From Delphinus delphis (taxonomy: Eukaryota; Chordata; Mammalia; Artiodactyla; Delphinidae): a DNA stretch of 64,000 nucleotides. Position numbers and translations under genes: made by a program. The notes under the pieces were generated by a model that saw only the letters and a list, made by a program, of their open reading frames with translations, did no database searches and was not told the origin of the DNA. Positions 10,570 through 22,096 of this stretch are shown here, piece after piece (positions within the stretch are counted from its first letter, which is position 1; each line of letters begins with the position of its first letter). Where the stretch lies: contig NC_082692.2 in NCBI RefSeq assembly GCF_949987515.2, positions 88,421,488 through 88,485,487 of the forward strand. Direction: 5' to 3'.

Positions 10570-10884
10570 GAACTCTTTTCTTGTTTCAGGACCTTTCCAC
10601 ATCTCTTCTTTGTCTGGTATATTATTCTCTCCAACACTTTGCAGGACTACCTCTGTGTTCTTTTTTTGATAGCCATGAAAGGATTGCCTTCTTAAAAAAC
10701 CCTTCCTTGCCCATAGCATATGTCACATTTCCCCCTCCCCATTCTATAACTCAGCCCCTAATTGGATCAGTGACTTCTTAACAGTGATCACAGTTTGAAT
10801 TCATTCATTCATTCCTGTGTTTGTGCTTGTTTTTGTCTCTCCCACTAGAATGCAAGCTCCATGAGGACAGGTCCTATAGCTGTC
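10570..10884 (+). mobile_element. L2 LINE, left part, split by L1M
   Basis: Sense L2 phrases: a CAGGACCTTTCCACATCTC segment (the 'cagggcctttgcac' block), ACCCTTCCTTGCCCATAG, then the clear 3' block CCCACTAGAATGCAAGCTCC and ATGAGGACAGGTCCTATAGC. An L1M piece interrupts it at 10,885 and it resumes at 11,164. Confidence 0.66.
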
Positions 10885-11163
10885 TTTTTTTTTTATCGAG
10901 GTATAATTGACATATAACATATTAACTTCAGGTGTACAACATGATTCAATATTTGTATGTATCGTGAAATGATCACCACATTAAGTCTAGTTAATGTCAG
11001 TCACCATACACAGTTACAAATTTTTTTCTTGTGATAAGAACTTTTAAGATTTACTCTCTTAGTAACTTTCAAATATAGAATACTATTAACTATAGTTGCT
11101 ATACTGTACATCCTCATTGCTTATTTTATAACTGAAAGTTTATCCAACCTTATATTAATATTA
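10885..11163 (-). mobile_element. Old L1 (L1MA/MB-like) 3' end, inserted in L2
   Basis: The plus strand reads as an antisense L1M 3' UTR: TATCGAGGTATAATTGACAT, CAGGTGTACAACATGATTC, GTGAAATGATCACCACATTA, CTTTTAAGATTTACTCTCTT, ATTAACTATAGTTGC. It starts with a T run, the complement of its A tail. It is 5'-truncated. Confidence 0.82.
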
Positions 11164-11235
11164 GCAGCCTCTACTATACTATGTGCCTGGTATATGTTTT
11201 TGTACTCAATAAATATCTTTTTAAGTAAATGGAGA
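11164..11235 (+). mobile_element. L2 LINE, right part
   Basis: CTATGTGCCTGGTATATG and GTACTCAATAAATATCTTTTT form the L2 3' terminus that completes the piece ending at 10,884. Confidence 0.62.
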
Positions 11236-12819
11236 AATATCGGTTGGCTGGATTTATACAGAAATTCTTCAAACAAACCAGTAGACAAGAAAACAAACAA
11301 AAAAACCTTATCTCAGCTTTGTTCAAAGCTGAATGAAAGAGGAAGTACCAGGAGTGTTTTAATATTCATGAAATTCTAGTTTTCTTCCTACACGACCCTC
11401 ACCATCTTTCGAATGCCAGAGTACCTACTAAATCAGCCTTCAGCTTGATAGAGGATGAACTATAGAGAATGGATTTCAACAGAGATGAAGTGAGGATGAT
11501 CGTAGCAATCTTCAGAGTACTGAGGTGATTTATAGGTACAGACTTCTATATTACCTGCCACTGAATTTCCTCTAGCCCCCTTATAATATTGTTGCCTGAC
11601 AAAGACACCACAGTTCTGGATGCACTGTCAATATTCAGTTTCACTCAGAAATGTGGCTTTGAAAAATGTACACATCTTCAACATTAATGATTCAAGTGGC
11701 TGTATCAAGAGAATAGCCTTTCTGCATGGAGCCCTGCTTTTCTTGAATAAGGCACATGTATTTTATGTTTATATTTGGGCTCTCTCTTTTTTCTTTTTCC
11801 CAAAAAAATTAGGTTTAGCTTAGCTTTTCCAAAGAATTACTTTCTACAGGTTGTAATGTTGTATTGGTTTTGATTTGTCATTTTGTTATTAATAGTAACT
11901 TAAAAGGGACAAAAAATCAATATTGAACGTTGGCCGTTGTCAAACCACCATATATTGTCCGTCAGACATCAGAGACTATAATGGACTCTAGTTTCTGGAG
12001 TTAACCACTGGGCAAGGAAGCATTTTTTCTGAGGTCAAAAAAATTCATTCATACTGAAAAGCACTTTGCTCCCAGCCACTGTGCGAAAGGCTGTGTATGT
12101 TTATCAAGGATTTTTGGACGGCTCCTGCTATCTGTTTATGTGCCAGAATCTTTGAAGAGAGCATTGTGCTTGTGCAGTGAATTCCAGTTCATGACAGAGA
12201 AGAACATTCCTTCTCAAAACAACCCCTTTAGAACGAAGCCTTCTGTGCAGTATTCCTGCCCTGGGTATTTGGTTGTACTTTGCTATGTATTGTGTGTGTG
12301 TGTGGGTGTGTTCTTCATGTACTTTTGCCACTTAGCCCCAGTGGGTAACCTGTTTCATTGCTCATGGGCAAAATGTATCAAAGGCTGTTGTGCTTTTCAA
12401 ACTTCCATATCTTTTTAAAACAGGTTTTCTTCCAGTTCCCCTTCTCTGTTCTTTTCATCCAGATAGCCTCAAGTTGGGTGCCCATTAAAACCAAGAGGAT
12501 ATTACAAGATTCAGAGAGGCAGCCATTTTCACCACCTTTGTAAAACACATGTTATTTTGAAAGAGAAGCTCAGAGAGCATTTTCCACAGGACCATCCGGA
12601 AGGGGGCAGTCTGGCTTCTTCTGCCTCAGGTTTTACCAGTTGTTACCAATAAGGAATCGTTTTGTGATGTCTCCAGAATTTGAAACCCTCTGCCACTTTG
12701 AATCCGGCTTTTAAATGTCCTTTTGCAAAGCTTGCCAAGAAGGAACTTGTGTTTAGAGAGCTAGGGTTTCATTTGCAATTGAAAGGGACAGCCCTATCAT
12801 TGAATGTTGTCTTTAAAGG
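11236..12819. other. Unique sequence, no gene recognised
   Basis: No known repeat stands out. A short TG run lies at about 12,291-12,310. Overlapping frames on both strands at 12,128-12,418 are not supported as coding. Confidence 0.4.
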
Positions 12820-12885
12820 GATGGGAAAGAGCAAAAGGAAAGGGAAAGGAAAGGGCAAAAGTTGGAAAGGAAGGAGACTCAAGAA
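12820..12885 (+). repeat. Purine-rich GGAAA-type low-complexity tract
   Basis: Imperfect repeats of GGAAA/AAAGG run through about 65 bases. The lysine/glycine-rich frame across it (12,680-12,922) is a product of this composition. Confidence 0.7.
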
Positions 12886-13854
12886 AGAGTCGCCTTTAGC
12901 TTTGCATAGATTTTGTGAGTAGCATTATTCTTGGATTGCTATTGTTTCTTAAACACTGTGCTTAGTGCCTGCCACGGACAGCTTGGCTTGTGACTGGGTG
13001 GCTGGAAGTCAAAGTTGTAAACCAGGTCACTTAAACCCAGTATTTAGCCAGTGGCTGTTTTACATTTGTAAGCAAGAATATCGCTAGCCTCCCCACCGAG
13101 CAAGTATGAGGACTGACCGACCTTTCATGGATCACAGGAAGGAAGTCCGGCTTCTCAAAAGAGAAGTCAGACTAGTTTTGACATAAAAGACTTTGCCAAC
13201 AGAGCTCTGGGCAGAGACGGGACTACTCAACGTGGGAGAAAGCAGAGTGCATGCCAATGGTAGGAATATGAGGAATTTGCAGGTAGGAAAAGGGATTATG
13301 GGGGGCTATGTATATGAGGTGGGTAGAGGAATATAAGAAGCCAGATTAAGGAAATCAAATGGATCGCACTTTATCAGGAGAAGTGACATGTTGTCCTTTT
13401 CCAAATGAGTAGCTGGGAAGAGCAGAACCTTACCAACAATTTCTAAGGTTTTATATTTCTAAGGCTTTAACTATCATAAAAGGACATTACAGGAAGGAGG
13501 AAAATAAGACGTATAGAGAAGGTACTCACAAGGAGGCACGTTTTTTGAAAAGCAAGTTAATTGTCACTAACCAGAGAAGCAGACACAGGTTTGGCCTGCC
13601 CCTAATTACCCAGCCCTTAGAACCTAGTTGTTAACCAAGGTGGTTCGTTCAGGTAACGTGCAAATGAAGAGCACTGGAATAAGGAGGAGGTGGAGACTTG
13701 AGGAGGGTGACTGCCTGTCATCAACCAGCTGCAAGGCTTGGCCCCAGATGCTTCGCCCGCTGGGCCTCAGGATCTTTGCCTCCTGAGAAATGCGCTTTAG
13801 TGGAAGGAAAGCTTTGTGCTTCTTCCCGACTGTAAGCCAGACCAACTGGATTAA
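12886..13854. other. Unique sequence
   Basis: No gene or repeat recognised. The 77-codon minus-strand frame at 13,624-13,857 is unsupported. Confidence 0.4.
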
Positions 13855-14035
13855 CATCCTGACTCAACAGCTGTGTGATTGCGGGTGGCTATTTCCACTC
13901 TCTGAGTCCAGTTTTCTCTTCTTTGGAGGAAGATAATAAGGCCTGCTTTACAGGAATGGGTGGCACTGATTTAAAAAGAATGTATAGTGTCTGGCATAGA
14001 GTAGGTGCTAAGTAAATGATAGCTACTACCTGTCC
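13855..14035 (+). mobile_element. MIR SINE relic
   Basis: Sense MIR phrases: CAACAGCTGTGTGATTGCGG, CTCTCTGAGTCCAGTTTTC, AGATAATAAGGCCTGC, then GTCTGGCATAGAGTAGGTGC and AAGTAAATGATAGCTAC. Confidence 0.78.
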
Positions 14036-16689
14036 AGTGAGGGGCTGAATGACTTTTGTTCTTCTTTCCAGCCCCTAGAAATTTCTCATCCCATGGATCA
14101 CTGTTAATGATTTAAAATTTTTGAAAATGTGCACGTTCACTACAATTACACAGCACATACGTATTGCTTAATATCTTTACTAAGACTGTTTTTCTTTTGC
14201 TGTTTTCACCAGTTTATTTCAAAGAGAAAGAAAGGACAGAATCACTGAGCCACATTAAAACAACTCCACGAAAGAAATTATTTCCATAATGGGGACTTTT
14301 CAAAATATTTTCACTGTGTGTTTACACCTTTGCAAATGATCCAAGATAAAGTGCCTTCTATCTCTCTTGGGATGTGATTTTATAATCCAGTTACTTTACC
14401 GCCAGGAAGCATTTTCTTCATTTCTAGTCAAAATTTACCTTAATTTCCACTCGTGCCATGCTAAATAATCCACTCTTCTCTTTGATCTGCCAGATGTACA
14501 TATACCAAACATTGTTTCATTTTTTTCTCTCTCTCCTTCTCTTGGTTTCTGTGTATGTGATGAGATTAATGGCCTTTAATCAATAGCTTCCTTAGCAAAA
14601 ATATATAGGTGCTTTTGCTTTTAGCATTTGCTATGCTCCTTTGCCGCTGAGAATGTATGAGTTAACTAGATGCAGCCAACACAATTCTCACTAAGCTGAA
14701 ATCCTTGGATTTTAAGCTTTAAGGAACAGGAAATATATAATGATAAAAATCGAAGATATAAGGAAATAATTTAGAAGGAAAAGGTTCACCCAGGTATTGG
14801 TAAAGCCACAGTACATTATATAGTCCCTGGTGGCTTAAGTGTCACCAGGATCACCTATTTCCACATTTATAAAAGATACTCTAAGGCCCTGCAATATCTG
14901 GGCAAATAAATAAATATATATATATATAATACATAAATTGAGAGTAAACCATATTAACTCCGCTGTGCCTCCCAGTATGAGGAAGCTAATACAATTTGGA
15001 ACTAATTATTAGAACCAGAGTGAAAATTAATTATTTAGTTGGTTTGATTTTCTGGTTGATTTCCAGTTACCCAAAATTATTTTTTCCCTGAATACTTAAT
15101 TTTTACCATTTTTGTTTTTCTAGACGTATCAATTAAGAATCTTCAGATTACAATGATAATTCAAAGAGGAATTAAAAATAAGAAAAGTTATGTTTTCGTA
15201 TAGTTGGAAGTTGAAGGTAAGACAGACTTTAGGTTTGTAGGCGTGAATGACTCAACATTGCCATCAAAGACTTTTTTTTCCCCCATCTTCCTGTGTTGGT
15301 TAGATCTCCTGACTCATTAAAAGATGATTGAAGCGGTTTCAGGGAGCCCCCATCCCCAGAAAGGCAATGCCAAGAAGACAAAGGGAGATTATCTTTCTTA
15401 GCAGCAAGAGGATTTTCACAGAAACGTTCTGAAGCCTCATTGGCCTAAGTTGAGTCCTACACCTGTTTCTGAACCAGTAACTGGTGAGGGACAGAGAATT
15501 ACCTTGAAATTAACCAGGCTCCAAACTGAGTATGTGGCTAACTGAACAATGCTGTAGTTATGTCAAGAGAAAAAAAATTAAGGAATGTGTACTGGGTGAA
15601 CATCCAACAGTGTCTGATATTATAGGATTCGTTGAATTTCAACTTGATACCTCACCCAAAACATAAAAATAAATAATGTTTTGCATATTCCAAACCAATA
15701 CCCATGTAGTGTAGAGGCCCTACAGTTTCAGGGGTGTATTCCTGCAGTAATTCAGAACACCTGGAATGTAGGCTTGGCCACAATTTTTATAAGAAGGAAT
15801 TCCTTTAGGAAGTGATGTGGGAAGGACAGGGAACAGACACAGAAACCTACAGAATGCCCTAGGTTCCATGCTCCAGAATTAGGCTTACAACAGTTATGAT
15901 TTTCCTTCATTCCCTGAAGTAAGATATTTCGGTATGGTTTGGGAGAGGAGTGTAGATACAGGAAATCACAGTGTATACCTAGGGGAGGAGTACGGGTGGG
16001 TATGTTTTACTTTATTGGAGGGAAGCCTCTCTATTTTTCTTCTAATTGAAAAATCAGGGGTTATTCACTGCTGCATTACCACTGCCTTTTCCTAGGTCCA
16101 GTATATGTATATATTGATTGATATTGGCCATTTGCTGTATGTTTTCTAAACTTACTGAACCCATGGTTCTACATCATTACCCACTGTTTACTGTTGAACT
16201 GCCAACTTTTATTTCACATGTTCAGCCAGTAAGATAGTAAGTACATGAAAGCCGTTGATGTCGTTGTGAAAAGATCAGAAATGATTCTTGGCAATGAAAA
16301 ACTAGATCTACTACTATATAAAAACTCTAGGTATCTGAAATATTATATTGTGCTATTTTTGTGTGCTTCCATGAAAAAGGGAAAGAAACATTTATTAAAA
16401 CAGTTAATATGGGCTAAGCCCTGTGTTAAGCATTTTAAAAATAGCATCGTATATAATTCTTTTCATTGACTCTCAGAGTTACTATCAGACACTGCTTGTG
16501 GCCCATGAAATAGTTATTCTTCCCTTTTTCTTTTCTAATAAAATCTGTGTGCCCAGCTAAAAGAACTTACTTTCCAGATTCCTTTGCCTCTATGGCCAGG
16601 GTGGTAGAATTCTTACCCGTGAGATAACATGAGAAATCTGCTGGGGCCATGGGGGTGGTCAGGAAAACTGTTGCTTTCCTGGTACAAAG
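14036..16689. other. Long stretch of unique AT-rich DNA
   Basis: No gene, RNA or mobile element recognised in about 2.6 kb. A short TA run lies at 14,911-14,930. The 74-codon frame at 16,245-16,469 has no recognisable content. Confidence 0.4.
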
Positions 16690-16961
16690 CCCACCTCTTA
16701 TAGATCTCTTTATGTCAATGTGCTCTCCCCCATTTATGATATACTTGTCTAAATATTTCCTCTACATATATTTAGAACCGAATCAGCAGTCATAATTTTT
16801 CTTTCAACCATCAAATGTACTTTAGAAAACCCAAGAGAAGAACAAAACTCTAATGTATTTATCCATATTTTTACTGACCATGTTTTTCCTTCCTTCCTGA
16901 TGTACAAGTTTCATTCTTTCTTTATTTCCTTTCTTTTTAGAGAACTCCCTTTAGCCATTCT
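16690..16961 (-). mobile_element. Ancient L1/HAL1-like element, left part (split)
   Basis: The plus strand shows old antisense L1/HAL1 phrases: AATTTTTCTTTCAACCATC, TTTACTGACCATGTTTTTCC, CTTCCTTCCTGATGTACAAG, then AGAGAACTCCCTTTAGCC. The last phrase continues directly at 24,107 with CTTAGGGTAGGTCTGATGG, so this element was whole before the younger L1 landed in it. Confidence 0.66.
16951..16961 (-). repeat. Target-site duplication, copy at the L1 3' end
   Basis: TTAGCCATTCT here matches 24,107-24,117 exactly. Extended to 15 bp (CCCTTTAGCCATTCT at 16,947-16,961 against CCCCTTAGCCATTCT at 24,103-24,117) there is one mismatch. The T run beside it is the complement of the L1 A tail. Confidence 0.85.
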
Positions 16962-17339
16962 TTTTTTTTTAAACATCTTTATTGGAGTATAATTGCTTTA
17001 CAATGGTGTGTTAGTTTCTGCTTTATAACAAAGTAAATCAGCTATACATATACATATATCCCCATATCTCTTCTCTCTTGTGCCTCCCTCCCTCCCACCC
17101 TCCCTATCCCACCCCTCTAGGTGGTCACAAAGCACCGAGCTGATCTCCCTGTGCTATGCAGCTGCTTCCCACTAGCTATCTATTTTATGTTTGGTAGTGT
17201 ATATATATCCATGCCACTCTCTCACTTTGTCACAGCTTACCCTTCCTCCTCCCCATGTCCTCAAGTCCATTCTCTAGTAGGTCTGTGTCTTTATTCCCGT
17301 CTTGCCCCTAGGTTCTTCATGACCATTTTTTTTTTTTTT
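16962..17339 (-). other. L1 3' UTR with G-rich tract
   Basis: The region between the ORF2 stop and the A tail. On the sense strand it contains a G-run block (C-rich on the plus strand at 17,083-17,116) matching the one at 7711-7760. A T15-18 run (plus strand) directly follows the ORF2 stop region at about 17,326-17,341. Confidence 0.85.
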
Positions 17340-20300
17340 TTAGATTCCATATATATGTGTTAGCATACGGTATTTGATTTTCTCTTTCTGACTTACTTCA
17401 CTCTGGATGACAGTCTCTAGATCCATCCACATCTCAAGAAATGACCCAATTTCGTTCCTTTTTATGGCTGAGTAATATTCCATTGTATGTATGTACCACA
17501 ACTTCTTTATCCATTTGTCTGTCGATGGGCATTTAGGTTGCTTCCATGACCTGGCTATTGTAAATAGTGCTGCAATGAACATTGGGGTGCATGTGTCGTT
17601 TTGAATTATGGTTTTCTCTGGGTATATGCCCAGTAGTGGGATTGCTGGATCATATGGTAATTCTATTTTTAGTTTTTTAAGGAACCTCCATACTGTTCTC
17701 CATAGTGGCTGTATCAGTTTACATTCCCACCAACAGTGCAAGAGGGTTCCCTTTTCTCCACACCCTCTCCAGCATTTGTTGTTTGTAGATTTTCTGATGA
17801 TGCCCATTCTAACTGGTGTGAGGTGATACCTCATTGTAGTTTTGATTTGCATTTCTCTAATAATTAGTGATGTTGAGCATTCTTTCATGTGTTTGTTGGC
17901 GATCTGTATATCTTCTTTGGAGAAATGTCTATTTAGGTCTTCTGCCCATTTTTGGATTGGGTTGTTTGTTTTTTTGATATTGAGCTGCATGAGCTCCTTG
18001 CAAATTTTGGAGATTAATCCTTTGTCAATTCCTTCATTTGCAACTATTTTCTCCCATTCTGAGGGTTGTCTTTTGGTCTTGTTTATGGTTTCCTTTGCTG
18101 TGCAAAAGCTTTGAAGTTTCATTAGGTCCCATTTGTTTATTTTTGTTTTTATTTCCATTACTCTACGAGGTGGATCAAAAAAGATCTTGCTGTGATTTAT
18201 GTCAAAGAGTGTTCTTCCTATATTTTCCCCCAGGAGTTTTATAGTGTTCAGCCTTATATTTAGGTTTTTAATACATTTTGAGTTTATTTTTGTGTATGAT
18301 GTTAGGGAGTGTTCTAATTTCGTTCTTTTACATGTAGCTGTCCACTTTTCCCAGCACCACTTATTGAAGAGGCTGTCTTGTCTCCATTGTATATTCTTGC
18401 CTCCTTTATCAAAGTTAAGGTGACCATAGGTGCGTGGGTTTATCTCTGGGCTTTCTATCTATGTTTCTGTTTTTGTGCCAGTACCATATTGTCTTGACTA
18501 CTGTAGCTTTGTAGTATGGTCTGATGTCAGGGAGCCTGATTCCTCCAGCTCCATTTTTCTTTCTCAAGGTTGCTTTGGCTATTCAGGGTCTTTTGTGTTT
18601 CCATACAAATTGTGAAATTTTTTGTTCTAGTTCTGTGAAAAATGCCAGTGGTAGTTTGACAGGGATTGCATTGAATCTGTAGATTGCTTTGGGTAGTAGA
18701 GTCATTTTCACAATGTTGATTCTTCCAATCCAAGAACATGGTATATCTCTCCAACTGTTGGTATCATCTTTAATTTCTTTCATCAGTGTCTTATAGTTTC
18801 CTGCATACAGGTCTTTTGTCTCCCTAGGTAGGTTTATTCCTAGGTGTTTTATTCCTTTTGTTGCAGTGGTAAATGGGAGTGCTTCCTTAATTTCTCTTTC
18901 AGATTTTTCATCATTAGTGTATAGGAATGCAAGAGATTTCTGTGCATTAATTTGATATCCTACTACTTTACCAAATTCATTGATTAGTGCTAGTAGTTTA
19001 CTGGTAGCATCTTTAGGGTTCTCTATGTATAGTATCATGTCATCTGCAAACAATGACAGTCTTACTTCTTCTTTTCCAATTTGGATTCCTTTTATTTCTT
19101 TTTCTTCTCTGACTGCTGTGGCTAAAACTTCCAAAAGTAAGTTGAATAATAGTGGTGAATGTGGGCAACCTTGTCTTCTTCCTGATCTTAGTGGAAATGC
19201 TTTCAGTTTTTCACCATTGAGAATGATGTTGGCTGTGGGTTTGTCATATATGGCCTTTATTAAGTTGAGGTAAGTTCCCTCTATGCCTACTTTCTGGAGG
19301 GTTTTTCTCATCAATTGTTGTTGAATTTTGTCAAAAGCTTTTTCTGCATCTATTGAGATGATCAAATGATTTTTCTCCTTCAATTTGTTAATATGGTGTA
19401 TCACATCGATTGATTTGCGTATATTGAAGAATCCTTGCATTCCTGGAATAAACCCCACTTGATCATGGTGTATGATCCTTTTAATATGCTGTTCGATTTT
19501 GTTTGCTAGTATTTTGTTGAGGATTTTTACATGCATGTTCATCAGTGATATTGGCCTGTAGTTTTCTTTCTTTGTGACATCTTTGTCTGGTTTTGGTATC
19601 AGGGTGATGGAGGCCTCGTAGAATGAGTTTGGGAGTGTTCCTCCCTCTGCTATATTTTGGAAGAGTTTGAGAAGGATAGGTGTTAGCTCTTCTCTAAATG
19701 TTTGATAAAATTCACCTGTGAAGCCATCTGGTCCTGGGCTTTTGTTTGTTGGAAGATTTTTAATCACAGTTTCAATTTCAGTGCTTGTGATTGATCTGTT
19801 CATATTTTCTATTTCTTCCTGGTTCTGTCTTGGAAGGTTGTGCTTTTCTAAGAATTTGCCCATTTCTTCCAGGTTGTCCATTTTATTTGCATATAGTTGC
19901 TTGTAGTAATCACTCATACTCCTCTGTATTTTTGCAATGTCAGCTGTTACTTCTCCTTTTTCATTTTTAATTCTATTGATTTGAGTTTTCTCCCTTTTTT
20001 TCTTGATGAGTCTGGCTAATGGTTTATCAATTTCGTTTATCTTCTCAAAGAACCAGCTTTTAGTTTTATTGATCTTTGCTATCGTTTCCTTCATCTCTTT
20101 TTCATTTATTTCGGATCTGATCTTTATGATTTCTTTCCTTCTGCTAACTTTGGGGTTTTCTTGTTCTTCTCTCTCTAATTGCTTTAGGTATGAGGTTAGG
20201 CTGTTTATTTGTGATGTTTCTTGTTTCTTAAGGTAGGATTATATTGCTATAAACTTCCCGCTTAGAACTGCTTTTGCTGCATCCCATAGGTTTTGGGTCG

Positions 20301-21145
20301 TCGTGTTTTCATTGTCATTTGTGTCCAGGTATTTTTTGATTTCTTCATTGATTTCTTCAGTGATCTGTTGGTTATTTAGTAGTGTATTGTTTAGCCTCCA
20401 TGTGTTTGTATTTTGTTTACAATTTTTTCCTGTAACTGATATCTACTCTCATAGCATTGTGGTCAGAAGATATACTTGATATGATTTCAATTTTCTTAAA
20501 TTTACCAAGGCTTGATTTGTGACCCAAGATATGATCTATCCTGGAGAATGTTCCATGAGCACTTGAGAAGAAAGTGTATTCTGTTGTTTTTGGATGGAAT
20601 GTCCTATAAATATGAATTAAGTCCATCTTGTTTAATGTATCATTTAAAGCTTATGTTTCCTTATTTATTTCCATTTTGTATGACCTGTCCATTGGTGAAA
20701 GTGGGGTGTTAAAAGTTCCCTACTATGATTGTGTTACTGTCGATTTCCCCTTTTATGGCTGTTAGTACTTGCCTTATGTATTGAAGTGCTCCTATGTTGA
20801 GTGCATAAATATTTACAATCGCTATAACTCATTCTTGGATTGATCCCTTGATCATTATGTAGTGTCCTTCTCTGTCTCTCATAATAGTCTTTATTTTAAA
20901 GTGTATTTTGTCTGATAGGAGAATTGCTACTCCAGCTTTCTTTTGATTTCCGTTTTCATGGAATATCTTTTTCCATCCCCTCACTTTCAGTCTGTATGTG
21001 TCCCTAGGTCTGAAGTGGGTCTCTTGTAGACAGCATATATACGGGTCTTTTTTTGTATCCGTTCAACCAGTTTATGTCTTTTGGTTGGAGCATTTAATCC
21101 ATTTACATTTAAGGTAATTATCGATATGTAAGTTCCTGTTACCAT
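17340..21145 (-). pseudogene. L1 ORF2 (endonuclease and reverse transcriptase), broken
   Basis: The start ATG is at 21,143-21,145, followed by a frame reading MVTGTYISIITLNVNGLNAP, the usual L1 ORF2 opening. The natural stop is TAA at 17,340-17,342. The span of about 1,268 codons fits the family length of about 1,275. Visible domains are: the C-terminal part of the APE-like endonuclease, with the catalytic SDH at 20,459-20,467; the reverse transcriptase in an open run of 503 codons (18,583-20,094), with the catalytic FADD at 19,039-19,050; and the C-terminal Cys/His cluster (CX3CX7HX4C) at 17,721-17,774. Damage: an early one-base loss after about 25 codons shifts the frame, the frame shifts again between endonuclease and RT, an in-frame TGA closes the RT run at 18,583, and another shift separates it from the 272-codon C-terminal run (17,340-18,158). 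The usual GTRQGC motif reads GRRQGC. It has no function now. Confidence 0.95.
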
Positions 21146-21203
21146 TTTCTTAATTGGTTTGGGTTTGCTATTGTAGGTCTTTTCCTTCTCTTGTGTTTCC
21201 TGC

Positions 21204-22096
21204 CTAGAGAATTTCCTTTAGCATTTGTTGTAAAGTTGCTTTGGTGGTGCCGAATTCTCTTACCTTTTGCTTGTCTCTAAAGCTTCTAATTTCTCCATCA
21301 AATCTGAATGAGATCCTTGCTGGGTAGAGTAATCTTGGTTGTAGGTTTTTCCCTTTCCTCACTTTAAATATGCCCTTCCACTCCCTCTGACTTGCAGAGT
21401 TTCTGCTGAAAAATCAGCTGTTAACCTTATGAGGATTCCCTTGTATGTTATTTGTTGTCTTTCCCTTGCTGCTTTTAATATTTTTTCTTTGTATTTAATT
21501 TTTGAGAGTTCAATTAATATGTGTCTTGGTGTGTTTCTCCTTGAATTTATCCTCTATGGGACTCTCTGTGCTTCCTGGACTTGTTTAACTATTTCCTTTC
21601 CCATATTAGGGAAATTTTCAACTATAATCTCTTCAAATATTTTCTCAGTCCCTTTCTTTTTCTCTTCTTCTTCTGGGACCCCTATAATTTGAATGTTGGT
21701 GTGTTTAATGTTGTCCCAGAGGTCTCTGAGACTGTCCTCAATTGTTTTCATTCTTTTTTCTTTATTCTGCTCTGCAGTAGTTATTTCCACTATTTTATCT
21801 TCCAGGTCACTTACCCGTTCTTCTGCGTCAGTTATTCTGCTATTGATTCCTTCTAGAGAATTTTTAATTTCATTTATTGTGTTGTTCATCATTGTTTGTT
21901 TGCTCTTTAGTTCTTCTAGGTCCTTGTTAAACATTTGTTGTGTTTTCTCCATTCTATTTCCAAGATTTTGCATCATCTTTACTACCATTATTCTGAATTC
22001 TTTTTCAGGTACACTGCCTATTTACTCTTCATTTGTTAGGTGTGGTGGGTTTTTACCTTGCTCCTTCATCTGCTTTGTGTTTCTCTGTCTTCTCAT
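21204..22096 (-). pseudogene. L1 ORF1 (RNA-binding chaperone), broken
   Basis: The likely start ATG is at 22,094-22,096 and the family-like stop TAG at 21,204-21,206, a span of about 297 codons. ORF1p coats L1 RNA as a trimer through a coiled coil, followed by an RRM and a C-terminal domain. Here the coiled coil is clear in the open run at 21,554-21,988, with heptad-rich INSRITDAEERVSDLEDKI, followed by the IIGVPE entry to the RRM. A TAA at 22,022-22,024 stops the frame at codon 25, a TAG at 21,554-21,556 stops it near codon 181 (inside the RRM), and a base loss near 21,358-21,368 shifts the end out of frame. The ORF1 stop and ORF2 start are 58 bp apart, the usual bicistronic layout. Confidence 0.9.
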
